From: Mytilisepta virgata
Lineage: Eukaryota > Mollusca > Bivalvia > Mytilida > Mytilidae
Direction of reading: 5' to 3'
Length of the DNA: 64,000 bases
NCBI GenBank assembly: GCA_028015205.1
Contig: CM051513.1
Location: forward strand, 46,504,841 to 46,568,840
The notes beneath the pieces were generated by a model that ran no database searches, had not been told where the DNA came from, and was given only the letters and a program-made list of their open reading frames with translations. Positions within the stretch are counted from its first letter, which is position 1. Each line of letters opens with the position of its first letter. Of the stretch, positions 14,201 through 24,702 are shown in pieces. Made by a program: the position numbers and the translations under genes.

Positions 14201-17200
14201 TGTTGCCTCTATATAGGACATATTTATATTGTAACTTAAAGGTTGTAGTCAGTCCAGTTTCGATGCACGTTGGCCGAATGATTCAAGTAATATGTTATAA
14301 TATAATTTGTTGGTGGCCTGGTATTTTGGCTTCCTCCACCAATAACCAATAGCCACTGGGTATGACCATTTGATCTGCAACGCACGTAATACCATCTGAA
14401 CTAATTTGACTAGAAGTAACACCAAAAAAACTCAAAACATGTTCAGTTGAACGAAAAAATCCTGAAATACAATTTTGACATTTAAGTTACTTTCAAATGT
14501 GTTGTATAATTCTTAGGCAATATCATTAGAGCTATCCCTCTTTTTACTGATTCTCTTCTTTGTATATTGTATACTTTTTATTTGTTGTTTTTGTGTGCGT
14601 TTTACTTGAATGATCTTAAATCATAAGAAATCAGTGTGAATGGTTGTTTGTATGGTATATGTATGTATGGGTTGTGTCTGCTTGACCTTTGTGATTCATG
14701 GTAATAAAGAATATTGATTTGATTTGAATATCATGTCATCTTTAAAGAAAACCTGACCTTGTTAGATCACACATATTATACATATTAAAGAAAACTTTGC
14801 GTTAACCAACATAAGTTGTTATGCATGATGTTTTCCTTTCTTTTACAGTACCATACACACGTGAAGTTGTGCAGTATTATGATGTCCATGGTATGGTTTT
14901 CATGCAGTTAAAAAACACACACACAACAATATTGTAATGAAATATAAATATCCAGTGGTATCTGTCTTGATCTAAATGATATTCATATTTCGTTTATTTA
15001 CGACCCATCACTTGTTCTCAAGACCAAACAATGTTAAAAACAGATTAAATAGTCCAAACTGACAAAAAAGGATAAGTCGAAATTATCTCACGGCAGAATA
15101 AGGTATACCGTTTGAGATTTGGAGACCACCAGCATAGACATCCAGCCTGTTTCAGTATTTGCTTGACACTTTGCGTTCAGATATTAAGCACTGTAACTAC
15201 AACATTCACACTCGTTTTAGCAAAGTTTGAGATTACAGAATTATGAGATATATGACTCCAGTTGTTTATCTTAAATTTAATCCTCGATTAATTGAGGTAA
15301 ACAACTGTGTCCAGAAGTATATATGTCGCAAAGTGTCATCTTGTTGCCAATAAATATATTAAGATATTAGGAGGTTTGAGATAAAAGAATTTGCTATTAT
15401 GCGTCTGATCCAACGTTTCCAATTGTTCCCATGATTTTGATCATTGAGTGATTGTTTTATTATTTTCCTTTTAGTTAATGTTCCAAGACCAAGACCAGTC
15501 AAAGTTTTACAACACAAGACTCATGTTGAAAAAGGTATGATATTTTGTTAAGGATGTTGTTTTATTTTTTTTCATATTTTTGAAATTAGCTGACTTTCCT
15601 CATTAATAGCATTAAAGTTTATTTGGCGTTTTTTCATAATTCCTTGCCTTCATTTTAACTGGTGTTTTAAAGGTAACACTGTTTATTAAAGACTTTAACG
15701 AATATTGAAAAAAAGTGTTTCGTTTATCATACTTTCAGAACTGCTTCACTTATTCTTAGCAGCATTTTATTATTTTGAAAAGCAAATATGAGTTAAAATA
15801 AAAAAATATATAATTGATGAAAAGTGTTCACGTAAAATGAACGTACAAATTCAGTATTCTGCGTAAAACAATATTCAATACAGCTTAAAAGTTAATATCA
15901 TATACATTTAATTAACGTTTATCTTTTTTTATTTTCAGTGCCATTTGAGAGTAAGTAGGAAGACGACGACGTGTAGAAAGAAAATCTTCAATTTAACTGC
16001 ATATTGTTTTAAACTTTTGTTATTATATGCAATTCTAGGTAGCTAAAAGTCAATTAGAGAAGCCGTTAGGAAACTGATAATAGTAAAAGTGGTTTCAAAC
16101 GTAAATTTGCAAACTGTAAGTTTAAATAACAAGTGATAATTAAATTTAAACTGAAAGAACAATACATCAATTAAAATACAAACGCAAAACTGTATTAAAA
16201 TACATCACGAAATTGTATACATACATGACAAAGTGTATCATATCAAAATCTCATTCATCCAGTTTTTATATTACAGCACCAAACTTAATTGTCCAAAAGA
16301 GACCCGTACACCATGACATCAAGGAATTTGTACCAAAGGTTCCACAAGGTAAATTATGAATTATATGAAAACCTTGTCGCTGAAATTGTAGTAATTCATT
16401 TTGTTACTTTAATTGAAACAAACGTTTAAGTTTAACGTAAATTAAAATGGGAAGTAAATGTAACTAAATAAACATTAATCTTATTTTTGTGCTAATATTA
16501 GATTTAAACATTGTGAACTCACCGGGACCAAATGTCCATATATAAGCTATTTCCACCACTTAGGGATCTGTAGGTCGTAGTCAGGGGTGGCTTCATCTGT
16601 AGACTTTTACATTTTAATCTTCTCAGATACCAATATTTCTCATGAGAGCCTAACTTTGCTGGAATGGTTGTAAGTTGGCCATCTTTCAAACCTACAACAA
16701 ATAGGACCATTGTTACTAACAACAGAAAAACATCTTAATTCATCTCTTCTATAAATATTATATAAATTTGAGACTCCCCGTGCCTGGAACTCTGACCTTT
16801 ATGGGTGCCATTACTATAAAAAGAAAAATCAGCAAACACATATTTAAAAATCTTCTCTGAAACAACTGGGTCAACTGAGATCAAACTTTGATGGGATGGT
16901 CCTTAGCTTGTGTCCTTTCAGAATTATGTCTGTAGTTTTGGAATTGACCAACATGACTGCTGCTACTAAAAATAGAAAAATCAGTTAAAATAATAAAAAA
17001 TCATCTACTCTTAAAAACCTGGGGGCAATCGTGACAAAACTGCAATGAAATGGTCCTTGGGCCCATACCTCTGACCTATGTACACTCGGTTAATAAAAAC
17101 AGAATAATCAGCTAAAAAATATTTTAAAATCTACTCCTAGCAACTGGGGCAGTTGAGACCAAACTAATGGAATGGTCCCTAGCTGGTTCCCTTTCAAACT

Positions 17201-20200
17201 TGTGTCGGTAGGTCCTGATCCATGAACAATACGTCCGCCATTAACGTTATTACTAAAAATAGGCAAATCAAAATCTTAATTCGACTTTGAAACTACTTGG
17301 GCAATTTAGACCAAAAATTGATGAATGTTCCATAGATTGTCATCTTTCTTAATTTTGTCAGGTGCCAGTACCATAGGGCAATATCGTCACTGCTTCTATT
17401 GAGAAAAACTGCGAAAAGCCCGGATGTCAGGCTTTGTTTGTAATGATATTATTTAATTCCATGTTATGATTTTTGAATGGCAATATGAAATCTAGATGAG
17501 CGATACAGGTTCATGGAAGCCTCCGTTTCTGGCCTTCTGGAAATTATATTTTTCAGAAATTGTTACTTTTGGATATATTTCCAAATGAAGTTGCTACTGC
17601 GTTTGATAAACATTGAACAAATGTTTATGATTTGTATATGCACATTTGAACAATATTTGTATCATTAGAAGTGTTAAAGGCCAAAAATGTGGTTTTCGTC
17701 CTTACAAATTCATCAAATCATTTTAACAAAGTTTGAGTAAAATTGATACTTATTAGTAATTGTCATCACGGGAATTTTTTTTTTCCATCAAAAACAGTAA
17801 TTAAATGTTTTTTCTGATGTTTGTAAGTGTAAAGAAATATTGGTGTAGCCTCGAAAAACTTTGAGAAAGTCCTTGTCTTACATATTTTTCCAATGATTCG
17901 CGAGATCCAAAACTAAAATAGCTTGAGTCTATAATTTGTTATTTTTTCATTCTTACCAATTCGACTTTAACTTTTTCATATAAGATCATGTAAGGGTAGA
18001 GCATTATACGATCTAAAAAATTAAAGTCATCACATAGGCCCGAAAGCGGGATCTTTCTACCAATTTAGATAACAGTACATGTATACCTGTAACGGTCCTA
18101 AAAGACTATTTGTGAACAAGGGAGGTCTGTTCCGTCATTTATTTACGTACAATTATTGTTTTCGAATATTTTTTATTTATTCAATTGACCCTGTTATCAT
18201 GTCATTATAGTTCACGTTCAGAAATTCAGAGTTCCCAGCCCAGGTAAACAAATCAATTAACGGTATTCTAATATTAGGGTTGCATGAGTAGATTTCGTAT
18301 GTGATTGCGACATATAAATTTGGAACTCAAAAAACGAAAACAATATGACGCATTTACATATGTTTAAATTAATAGCAGAAATATTTCATTCTTTTAACTT
18401 TAGCAATAGAATGTAGATTCTTATTAGTCCCGATACAGATAACTGCCGACGAAGCTTAAAATAAGAGAAACGTGGAAAAAAAATGTGTGTAATTTACTTT
18501 CCGTAGCAGATGGAGAATTAATTAAAAAAAAAAAAACATCACCTAAGGTTATGTTTTTTGGTGGGGTCCATGTTGTTCATACGTTTTTAGTTTTTAATTG
18601 TAGTGCATGTATTGTTTTGGTCTTGTCTTCGTTGTTCTCCGGAATTTGTCAGTTGTAACGATTTTTCTCTCCTTCGAATATCCCTTTGGTATTTCTTGAC
18701 TTTACTTAACAAATTAAGCTTCGTTGAGCAGCATCTGTATGCAGGATATTGTTTCTGTTACTTCTCATCTTTTGCATGAAAAATAAACGTGTATTTCTGC
18801 TGCATGTTAGCTCTGTAAATATAGCTACAAACATTTATAGTACATTTTCAGAGAACTTCGGTTAGCCGTTGTGTTGAGTTTGATATTTTGATTTCAAGAC
18901 AGAATATCGTTTTAATTATAAATTAAAACTTAATTAGATAAGTAAATCATATATGGAAAACGAATATGAAATAAAAATATCGAAACGCTTTTTTTGCAAT
19001 AACTGAGTTTTCACGTGTTGTTTCTAAATAAATGCATGAAGATAATATGTACCATTAGGGATCAAGGAATAAGGAAATGGAAAATGTTTGCATCATTGTA
19101 AAAAATAATTTAACTTTTGGATTTGAAAGTAACTTGTGGGTTATTTATTTTTCCTCGAAATGTCGAATAATTAATTTCCCTATTATGCAATAATAATAAG
19201 TCTGGTCTTAAACCACCATATATAGCTACTTCATAAAAAGGCTATATTTTTAGATATTTTAAGTATTCAACTGTGCCTTAAACGCCTAGTCACGGTATGC
19301 ATCTTTTATTTATAAACTACACAAACGTTTAAACGGGCTTTTAAATGGAACAGATCTGCGAATTTTTGTCGGTTATTTTATGGAATTGGAGGCAATATTA
19401 AAGAAGAGAAAACAAGAAGTCTTTGAAAGGTAAGATTTTATTGTGATTTTATTAATATATTTAAGAGACTCTTATGGCTTATGTCGTTATTTAAGGATTT
19501 CACGGAAGAGTAATTGCTGGTAGTGCAGCAGATAGGGCAGCTACAGAGGAGGCAAATAGATGTAAGACAGTCCCATCCTGCTTACAATTCAGACACAAGC
19601 TTATTGTGAAAAAAAATATTTTGTATTTCCGCTTAAATTATTGGCAACAGGACCTTATCCCTTGCAGACATAAATATTTACCTAACACGAACTCCAAAAA
19701 ACTTACAGTTTATATACGCCTCATAAGTTTATCATCATGTTTGAATTAAATATACAGCTGTTGACCTGCCACAATAATTCCTCTTTACATTGCTTCTCCT
19801 TGTGTTTTCGGTTAATGTTTAAACCCTTTTTGCCTTTTGTCATATATGCTTCTTTTCCTCTCATTTTCCTCTAAGTGTCATCATCTGTACAAAAATGATA
19901 ATTTCATTTTGTTCTACTTATATCAGATATACTTTTCATATAAAATTAAAGTTTAGAAAAGTACTATTTCAATAATATTCCATTTAAAAATAAATATTAA
20001 TTGTAATCAAGTTGTAGAATATTTTTATCAACATTTCGACTTTAGTTTTCTTTGTGAAAAAATAGTACGTATTTTGTCGTAAATTTGTAAGTTTTTCGTT
20101 TATAGAAAACTGTTTTAACTATATTTTTTGCAAAACTTTTAGTTGGTCCACACACAGGAGGACGACTTGTTTCTGTTACTCGAGGACAAGGTAACTCATT

Positions 20201-22876
20201 TCTTTCTATTTCTTTTGGATTTGTTTGCTGCGTAATCAGTTTATCTACAGATTGTTTTGTAATTGGAATTTTATAAAGGTACACCGATGGACTGCTGACG
20301 TTTTGTTCTATTCGGATTCATATTTATGGTTATTTAACATTTAACCTAACAACATAGACATATAAAAATATACATCTTCATATTTTAAAATAATTTTTAA
20401 TGTTTTAAGGATGCTCGCTGGTCATGTTTTGGTCTTTTTGTCGGATTTTCGGAATCCGCGGGTTTTATCAATTTCTTAAACATGAAGTTGTTTTTCCTTT
20501 ATAACTCAATCATATATATCGTAAAATGTTAATTGACAAAATGTTATGAAATCCTTTTTATTTTTTCATTCATTTTTGAGGGACTGAAGTTGCCAATGCA
20601 AAGACAAGGAAAAGTCAAGAGAAAACCCATTTCCTGCAAATTTCCAAGGCCTTATAGTTCTAAAATGAGCACATGAACCTATATTTTTTTCTTGATTATT
20701 TGTTTACTATTCATATGTTCTCTCAAACTAAAACATCTATTTCAAATCCTATTTATTTCCCATTAGACCCGCGATCATCCTTAATTGTTTCCGATAAAAT
20801 ATTAGGTCATGCAATTCTTCTTTTAGAAGGGGGTATTGTTGGTCCAAATGTTGCACCCCGACCTGCAGTTGTAGCTCAGGAATTTTTTGATGGACGTTCT
20901 GGTCAACGCATCGGCCCAGAAGGTACTGCAAGCAGAGGTAATTATAATAAGTATATTTAATTTTAAAGTAATACAGAATAATTTAAGTAAAGAAAAAGTA
21001 TAAAAAAAACATTCCTTTTTTCTGTATAACTGTACAATTAAAGTGTTTCCTGAAAAGTTCATTTTTCAAATGTTTGAAGATGACCCATGAAGCATATAAA
21101 GGTGGAACGGTTTTATATTTATGAGAAAACAGTTTCATGTATTTATTAACTCGAAATTTCAGTCGGCACTAGCAGTGCAAAATCTAGTTCGAATGAAATA
21201 GTTCTTCGAGGAAAGTGTGAGGGTGATGGATGTGCAGACAGGAACCCAATAGCTGGTATATTCCTGCACTACATAGATTATTATTTTTGCGCATGCTACT
21301 CACGATATTCACAAATATACAATGCATATTATTAATGGCACATGGCATTGAACAATTATTTGCACATATGTCACAATATTTGACAATAACTTGCACTAGT
21401 GTCACATGATATCACCTTTAGCAGATATCCAATAAAATTCACCGGTATCACATATTGCACAAACAATGGTAAACATGCTGCTTTTTAATTATTCTGTTAG
21501 TACATAGATAACTTTCCCACGTTTGGGCAACCAGTTTCTGTAAAGTCTATTAATATTAGTAAATTTATAAGACTGAGCAAATGAATATAGCATCAGCAAG
21601 ATACCAAGATATAAAAAAACCGATGCAATGATTTTGATTCTAGATTTTATCTCAGATTCAAACCCAAAGCTCATACCTAAATTCACGTTAAAGATTATTA
21701 TACAAAATGTTCCATTGTGAGAATATTTTAATATGTTGGGCAATGTAAATAAATGGAAAAGGAATTGTAAAAGATCTCTTTTGATTGTCGCCTTACATAC
21801 TGAAATGTAATCTCACAAGTGACCATCCGTAAAACCAAAACTGGCTTACTAGTGTGCTATATGTTTTGTCAGACATTTGGTCAAAGACGTAGATTTAGAA
21901 CGAAAAGTATCATATGTCCTTAAGAGTTTGCAGGTAAACATGTTTCGTGTGCATGTCAATTAACAACAGGTGGCATTTTTAGAAAAATCACGTGAAGTTA
22001 TATTTTGTGAACTTTTGAGACAAAGGGAAATTTTGTTAACGGTATAGTGAGTATATTCTAACTGTCACCTGGTGATAACTTGAAAGCCACATACTTATAT
22101 TGCACTTGGTTTTACGTTGTTACGTAAGACTATTTGAAATAGGTGATAGGGGAGTGCTAATTTTGTATTATTCCTTTCCACAAATTTGAAATAACATTTC
22201 ATAAATTATTTGTCATAGAGCGGTAGAAGATTCATCTTCCTGTTCATCTCAATTACACTGAACATGGAATGATACTATTAATTCATTTCAAAGGTAATGG
22301 ATTAAATAGAATTTTTGGATAAAATAGAACTTTTTGGATTAAATAGAATCTTTTAAGAATATTTGATGCAGAATTGGTACTTCCTTCATTACTTTGTCAA
22401 TCACAATTTCTACAGGGATATTAGGTCGAGCAGGGCCTACTAGGGTACGACCCGGTGGAAGCAACGAAGGCAGACCTTTTATTATTTCACGTGATGCAGT
22501 ACCAGTTGGTGGAGGCCTCGTTGGGAACTTTGGTGGTGGAATTGACGGTAAAGAATTCGAATGACAAGATACATGTTGTGTTAATATCAAATGTAAAAAA
22601 AGTTTTAGTTCTTTCTTAAACTGAGTTCCTTTGATGTAGAGAGAATACTTTGTTTATAAATTATCATAAATCCATTGGGATTTGATACATATGGAAATAT
22701 TTTCTTTTAAAGTTATTGCATAAGAATGTAAGAAGAACAAATATGATATTTGAATATGGTTTGTCCTGTTTATTACAGGTGGTTTGGTTGTAGGCGGTGG
22801 AGTCAGTGGAGCTGGATCATTGATAGGAGCCGGTGTTTTCACTGGTGCTGGCTTGAAAAAACAAATATATTTTTAA
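2265..22876 (+). CDS. Gene 1: Val/Pro-rich modular micro-exon gene (at least 24 coding exons, 5' end uncertain)
   Basis: Gene-level entry; the exons are listed separately. I found 24 exons on the + strand, each bounded by AG and GT. All are in phase 1 and all internal lengths are multiples of 3 (12 to 132 nt). The joined frame stays open for about 412 residues and stops with TAA at 22874-22876. The first 18 exons give a Val/Pro/Lys/Arg/His-rich chain with recurring motifs such as VPRPRPV, VPHEVRVP and VHKPVP. The last six give a Gly/Arg/Ser-rich tail with the only two cysteines (RGKCEGDGC). Twelve of the 23 internal junctions split a valine codon as G|TN. I do not recognise the family. Alveolin-like Val-Pro repeat proteins and molluscan shell-matrix proteins are the nearest resemblance by composition only. 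The start codon is not secured (see 1895-1931). It converges on gene 2. Confidence is high that it is a real gene and low on function. Confidence 0.85.
2628..2666 (+). pseudogene. Gene 1 possible optional or relic exon, 39 nt
   Basis: Preceded by ATCAG and followed by GTGATA. It is 39 nt in phase 1 and encodes QPKKFPTKTHAE. Its 3' end (AAGACTCATGCTGAAG) closely resembles the end of the exon at 15475-15534 (AAGACTCATGTTGAAAAAG). The acceptor lacks a pyrimidine tract, so this may be a decayed duplicate exon rather than one in use. Confidence 0.3.
5550..5700 (+). repeat. Penelope 3' end fragment
   Basis: TTTGTCTTCCCGGGTTAGTT and TGTCCAATGGAT match the region after the main Penelope-like element (30738-30770). 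An isolated 3' fragment in the first large intron of gene 1. Confidence 0.5.
6367..6378 (+). CDS. Gene 1 micro-exon, 12 nt
   Basis: Acceptor TTTTTTGCAG, donor GTGAGT. Only 12 nt, phase 1. It gives a split Val plus VHL and a split Pro completed by the next exon. Confidence 0.7.
6779..6793 (+). CDS. Gene 1 micro-exon, 15 nt
   Basis: Acceptor CTGTTTACAG, donor GTAGGT. Encodes IPKA in phase 1. With the previous micro-exon it reads VHLPIPKA. Confidence 0.75.
7272..7385 (+). CDS. Gene 1 exon, 114 nt
   Basis: Acceptor TCAATTATAG (weak pyrimidine tract), donor GTACGT. It encodes 37 full codons, very basic and rich in His, Lys, Arg and Val. It starts TKHKPLRQDKH and ends RVVQRVPLIKE. The uninterrupted phase-1 frame supports the weak acceptor. 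Confidence 0.8.
7603..7662. repeat. Short tandem duplication
   Basis: TTTTTTTAAAACCGACAGGC occurs twice about 29 bp apart, followed by ATGG(G)ACAAT. Intronic in gene 1. Confidence 0.6.
8047..8070 (+). CDS. Gene 1 micro-exon, 24 nt
   Basis: Acceptor TTTTTTCAG, donor GTAAGT. Encodes PLYIYKN in phase 1, preceded by a split Val. Confidence 0.8.
8352..8369 (+). CDS. Gene 1 micro-exon, 18 nt
   Basis: Acceptor TATTTTTTCAG, donor GTAAGT. Encodes PFYQP in phase 1. The junction codons are Lys (A|AA) before and Arg (A|GA) after. Confidence 0.8.
8637..8702 (+). CDS. Gene 1 exon, 66 nt
   Basis: Acceptor ACTGTTTTGTAG, donor GTACGT. Encodes 21 full codons beginning VIPRPIVVNEVVG and ending VIHDKH. This is a typical Val-Pro module of the gene. 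Confidence 0.85.
9127..9704. repeat. 34-bp minisatellite, 17 copies, in gene 1 intron
   Basis: Unit core TACAAGTATGATGAGATGTG, followed by TCACTTCAACTTCT. The span of 578 bp is exactly 17 x 34, so copies differ by substitutions (TGATGAG or TTATGAG, TTCAA or TACAA) but hardly by indels. A TTATGAG variant block towards the 3' side suggests local spreading of the variant. Confidence 0.9.
9775..9792 (+). CDS. Gene 1 micro-exon, 18 nt
   Basis: Acceptor ATTTTTTTCAG, donor GTAAGT. Encodes IQPVY after a split Val, phase 1. It lies 70 nt downstream of the intronic 34-bp minisatellite. Confidence 0.8.
10078..10089 (+). CDS. Gene 1 micro-exon, 12 nt
   Basis: Acceptor TTTTATTTATAG, donor GTAAGT. Encodes split Val, DRP, then a split Tyr (T|AC) completed by the exon at 10343. 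The fit of this split codon supports such a small exon. Confidence 0.75.
10343..10366 (+). CDS. Gene 1 micro-exon, 24 nt
   Basis: Acceptor TTCGTTTTGCAG, donor GTAAGA. Encodes IVEKKNF, phase 1. Confidence 0.8.
11358..11411 (+). CDS. Gene 1 exon, 54 nt
   Basis: Acceptor GTGGATTTTAG, donor GTAAGT. Encodes DQPFPVHKPVPIDFVKK, a Pro/Val module. Phase 1; the final A joins TT of the next exon as Ile. Confidence 0.85.
11530..11887 (-). mobile_element. SINE-like family B copy in gene 1 intron
   Basis: Shares TTCATGCTTCTTCAGGACGA, GTAGGGTCGGATAATTTAGC and GGTCCGCGGTCAG with the copy at 30974-31377, same orientation. It lies immediately upstream of a Penelope fragment. Confidence 0.7.
12130..12487 (+). 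mobile_element. Penelope-like fragment in gene 1 intron
   Basis: Translates to the reverse transcriptase core: TATATAGATGACGTTCTG gives YIDDVL, then SASYLDLYLYID and SKLYDTRDDFNFPIVNFPF. It lacks the fingers and 5' part. It sits in the 1.7-kb intron between exons 11358 and 13082, in gene orientation. Confidence 0.75.
13082..13105 (+). CDS. Gene 1 micro-exon, 24 nt
   Basis: Acceptor TTTTAATTTCAG, donor GTAGGT. Encodes TKVYDRK, phase 1. The intron before it carries a SINE and a Penelope fragment. Confidence 0.8.
13258..13637 (+). mobile_element. Foldback repeat (family D) in gene 1 intron
   Basis: Contains a long imperfect hairpin (13468-13630) whose arms begin AGATTCTCCTTCA and end GAAGGAGAATCT, with GTGGAGAAATTCCATAAC in the arm and the loop near CTCGCTAAAGGCTCG. 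The same element is at 62908-63288 in the opposite orientation. Confidence 0.75.
13991..14050 (+). CDS. Gene 1 exon, 60 nt
   Basis: Acceptor TTTTGTTTTGCAG; donor GTCTGT is non-optimal. Encodes EVPHEVRVPIFKTVDKPRP in phase 1 after a split Val. Confidence 0.85.
14500..14735 (+). repeat. Probable 3' end of a non-LTR retroelement
   Basis: T-rich, gene-free stretch ending TGATTCATGGTAATAAAGAA followed by TATTGATTTGATTTG, which resembles a retroelement tail with a short terminal repeat. Single copy in the window; weak. Confidence 0.3.
14849..14890 (+). CDS. Gene 1 exon, 42 nt
   Basis: Acceptor CTTTCTTTTACAG, donor GTATGG. Encodes PYTREVVQYYDVH, phase 1. Confidence 0.85.
15475..15534 (+). CDS. Gene 1 exon, 60 nt
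   Basis: Acceptor TATTTTCCTTTTAG, donor GTATGA. Encodes NVPRPRPVKVLQHKTHVEK. It has the same length as the exon at 13991 and is similar in layout, suggesting exon duplication. Confidence 0.85.
15939..15950 (+). CDS. Gene 1 micro-exon, 12 nt
   Basis: Acceptor TTTTTATTTTCAG, donor GTAAGT. Encodes split Val, PFE, split Thr. Phase 1. Confidence 0.75.
16277..16348 (+). CDS. Gene 1 exon, 72 nt
   Basis: Acceptor TTTATATTACAG, donor GTAAAT. Begins PNLIVQKRPVHHD and ends EFVPKVPQ. Phase 1. Confidence 0.85.
16500..17400. repeat. Diverged tandem repeat block in gene 1 intron
   Basis: Recurring pieces such as GAGACCAAACT, GGAATGGTCCCTAGCTGG, AATAGAAAAATCAG and CAACTGGG(T/G)CA appear four or so times at roughly 200-250 bp spacing. 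Diverged copies; no protein signal. Confidence 0.55.
18211..18243 (+). CDS. Gene 1 exon, 33 nt
   Basis: Acceptor ATGTCATTATAG, donor GTAAAC. Encodes HVQKFRVPSP, the last clear Val-Pro module before the composition changes to Gly-rich. Confidence 0.8.
18555..18707 (+). mobile_element. Family C dispersed repeat (Penelope 3' end type)
   Basis: Nearly the same as 43405-43561: GGTGGGGTCCATGTTGTTCA through CTTCGAATATCCCTTTGGTA to TTTCTTGACTTTAC. It lies in the 18243-19496 intron of gene 1. Confidence 0.65.
19496..19561 (+). CDS. Gene 1 exon, 66 nt
   Basis: Acceptor GTCGTTATTTAAG (AAG type), donor GTAAGA. Encodes FHGRVIAGSAADRAA and ends EEANR. The acidic, Ala-rich piece marks the switch from the basic Val-Pro part to the Gly-rich part. 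Confidence 0.75.
20143..20190 (+). CDS. Gene 1 exon, 48 nt
   Basis: Acceptor GCAAAACTTTTAG, donor GTAACT. Encodes GPHTGGRLVSVTRGQ, phase 1, joining a split Phe (T|TT). Confidence 0.8.
20409..20782 (+). repeat. Family F dispersed repeat in gene 1 intron
   Basis: About 370 bp matching 48771-49161 in gene 2: TTTTTGGTCTTTTTGTC-type start, GACTGAAGTTGCCAATGCAA, AAAATGAGCACATGAACCTA, and end TCATCCTTAAT. Confidence 0.75.
20827..20937 (+). CDS. Gene 1 exon, 111 nt
   Basis: Acceptor CAATTCTTCTTTTAG, donor GTAATT. Begins GGIVGPNVAPRPAVV; the middle reads FFDGRSGQRIGPEG. An internal GTACTG at 20922-20927 could serve as an alternative in-phase donor. Confidence 0.85.
21163..21255 (+). CDS. Gene 1 exon, 93 nt, with the only cysteine pair
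   Basis: Acceptor CTCGAAATTTCAG, donor GTATAT. Begins GTSSAKSSSNEIVL and continues RGKCEGDGCADRNPIA. These are the only two Cys in the identified exons. They are four residues apart in an acidic/Gly context and could pair or bind metal; no known motif is recognised. Confidence 0.85.
22416..22547 (+). CDS. Gene 1 exon, 132 nt
   Basis: Acceptor CACAATTTCTACAG, donor GTAAAG. Largest exon found. Begins ILGRAGPTRVRPGG and ends VGGGLVGNFGGGID. Gly-rich, phase 1. Confidence 0.85.
22779..22876 (+). CDS. Gene 1 last coding exon with stop
   Basis: Acceptor TGTTTATTACAG. Gly/Val/Ala-rich (GLVVGGGVSGAGSLIGAG), ending KKQIYF and TAA at 22874-22876. An AATAAA signal lies at 23183-23188, consistent with transcript ending soon after. 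A GTAGGC directly follows the stop and could be a 3'UTR donor to the exons near 24473 and 25582. Confidence 0.75.
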
Positions 22877-23182
22877 GTAGGCTTTTACAATCGTATCAGT
22901 TATGACTCACAGAAATTTAATTTTATGAAGAAGAAAGAATTGTGAACTTGAAGAATTGCTTTTGAAAAATAACGTAAAAGGCTTTTGATATAGTATTTCG
23001 TTGTTTAATTTCCGATTCTTCCTATTTTTTATATTTAATTTTCTTGATCTTTAGAGAATTCTTTCAATTCGAACAGAAATATTCCTTTGACATGCAAAAG
23101 TTCAACAATTTAAGATATATGTAATGTTTTAGATCTACCAAAGAAATAATTAATGGGTAAGATATACAAGTGTTTTACCAGA

Positions 23183-23188
23183 AATAAA
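23183..23188 (+). terminator. Candidate poly(A) signal, gene 1 proximal end
   Basis: AATAAA about 310 nt after the gene 1 stop codon. No transcript evidence is available. Confidence 0.3.
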
Positions 23189-24472
23189 GCCAAAAAAAAA
23201 TGTGGTTTAAATATTGTGCTTTCTATGCATCTGTCTTCCTTGTACTTCCTTTATGTCTAACCAGACTTATCAAAAGAATAAAAGTTTACCCACTTCGTTA
23301 GCCTTGCTTAAACTCTCCTTTTGTCTATCCCAAAGAGTAAAATTTATGTTTATCATCCCTGTTTGTTCGGCCTTGCTTAAAGACCCTTGTATTTAATCAT
23401 GTTAATCAACATAATTATTACCCTGTTTCTTGCCTATAAATGTATTCTTTAATCGGCAGTACCCAAAGGGATTACATCTGTCCTAAAAATAAAACAAAAT
23501 TGTAAAATTAAGAAATCTATGTTATCAGTTGCTTCATATAATGAATCGTTTTCCCGCGTTTCGAGCTAAACTTCTTAGATATTGTCGTTATACTCGTGAG
23601 AGTATTGACATTTGATATTACAGTGTTACTAACTTGCTGATTCTGTATTGGTCCCGAGACCCGTAGTTCGTAGTCAGCAAGTTCGTATCACCTTTATTTA
23701 ATAATAAAAACGATCCGTACAGCTGGTCTGTATGACCAGTCCATATGACAAAATAGTCTGTAAAACCGGTCCGTATGGAATTCTATATTGCCCTGTTTAG
23801 AAGCTGTAATTCTCTACTGGAGACATAACGGGGCAATATTACTTTACGTATTTCCTCGGGCCGAAAATCTGTATTACATTATTAACAGGATAAATCAGGG
23901 CAAAATAAAAATATTGGTCGTGCAAAATTTGCCATATTTAAGCTGTGTTTATCATATTATTATTCTATTATCAAAGTGATACAGAATCTCTCTCAGGTGA
24001 TCAGAGTGTCCTCGTGCGATTGACGATCTTCTATATATATCTTATAATATCTTTAAAATACGGTGGTGGTACTTCAACTAACACATTATTTATAAAGTTC
24101 TGCATGAAGATAGTTACATATTTGATGAAAACAATTTTAATCTTAAGGTATGTAATTATTTAATAACATACATTCGGTATTTTAAAATAAACTAGCTTCG
24201 TAAATAAGTTCAATGTGTCTTCTTTTGTCGTTGATATATGAAATAATATTTTTATTTTATAACAATTTTTTTTATATACATTGAATATTAATAATTAAAT
24301 CTACACTTTCATTGGCTCTAAAGAGAAATCAAAATAAATTATCTACAAAAGTCAGAATTTATTTTTGTTGTACTGAGCAGTCGTTTATTTTTTTTATTTT
24401 TTTATGTACAGCGCATTACATGTTTATTTTTTAAGTGAAAGTAACAAATAATATGTTTTTTTTCCCTTTCAG

Positions 24473-24500
24473 AGAAATACTAAGAAACAGTTTTTCCTAG
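24473..24500 (+). other. Candidate alternative terminal or 3'UTR exon of gene 1
   Basis: Good acceptor TTTTCCCTTTCAG and donor GTAAGA flank 28 nt. If spliced directly from 22547 in phase 1 it would add Glu-Lys-Tyr-stop, giving a shorter C-terminus without the last Gly-rich block. If spliced after 22876 it is untranslated. Confidence 0.45.
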
Positions 24501-24702
24501 GTAAGATAATACACAGGTCTGCTGTTATTTTGATTTAATATATTGATGTCTCCTTAAACATTATGTTGTTGGCGTGACAATATAGTCTTAATTAACCAAC
24601 TCAGTCTTGTCGGTTATATATCATCTTATAGAAATCGATACAAAAAGTAAATGAAAAGGAGTACCAGAAGCTAGTACCTAAGTAGTTAAGTGGTAATACG
24701 AA

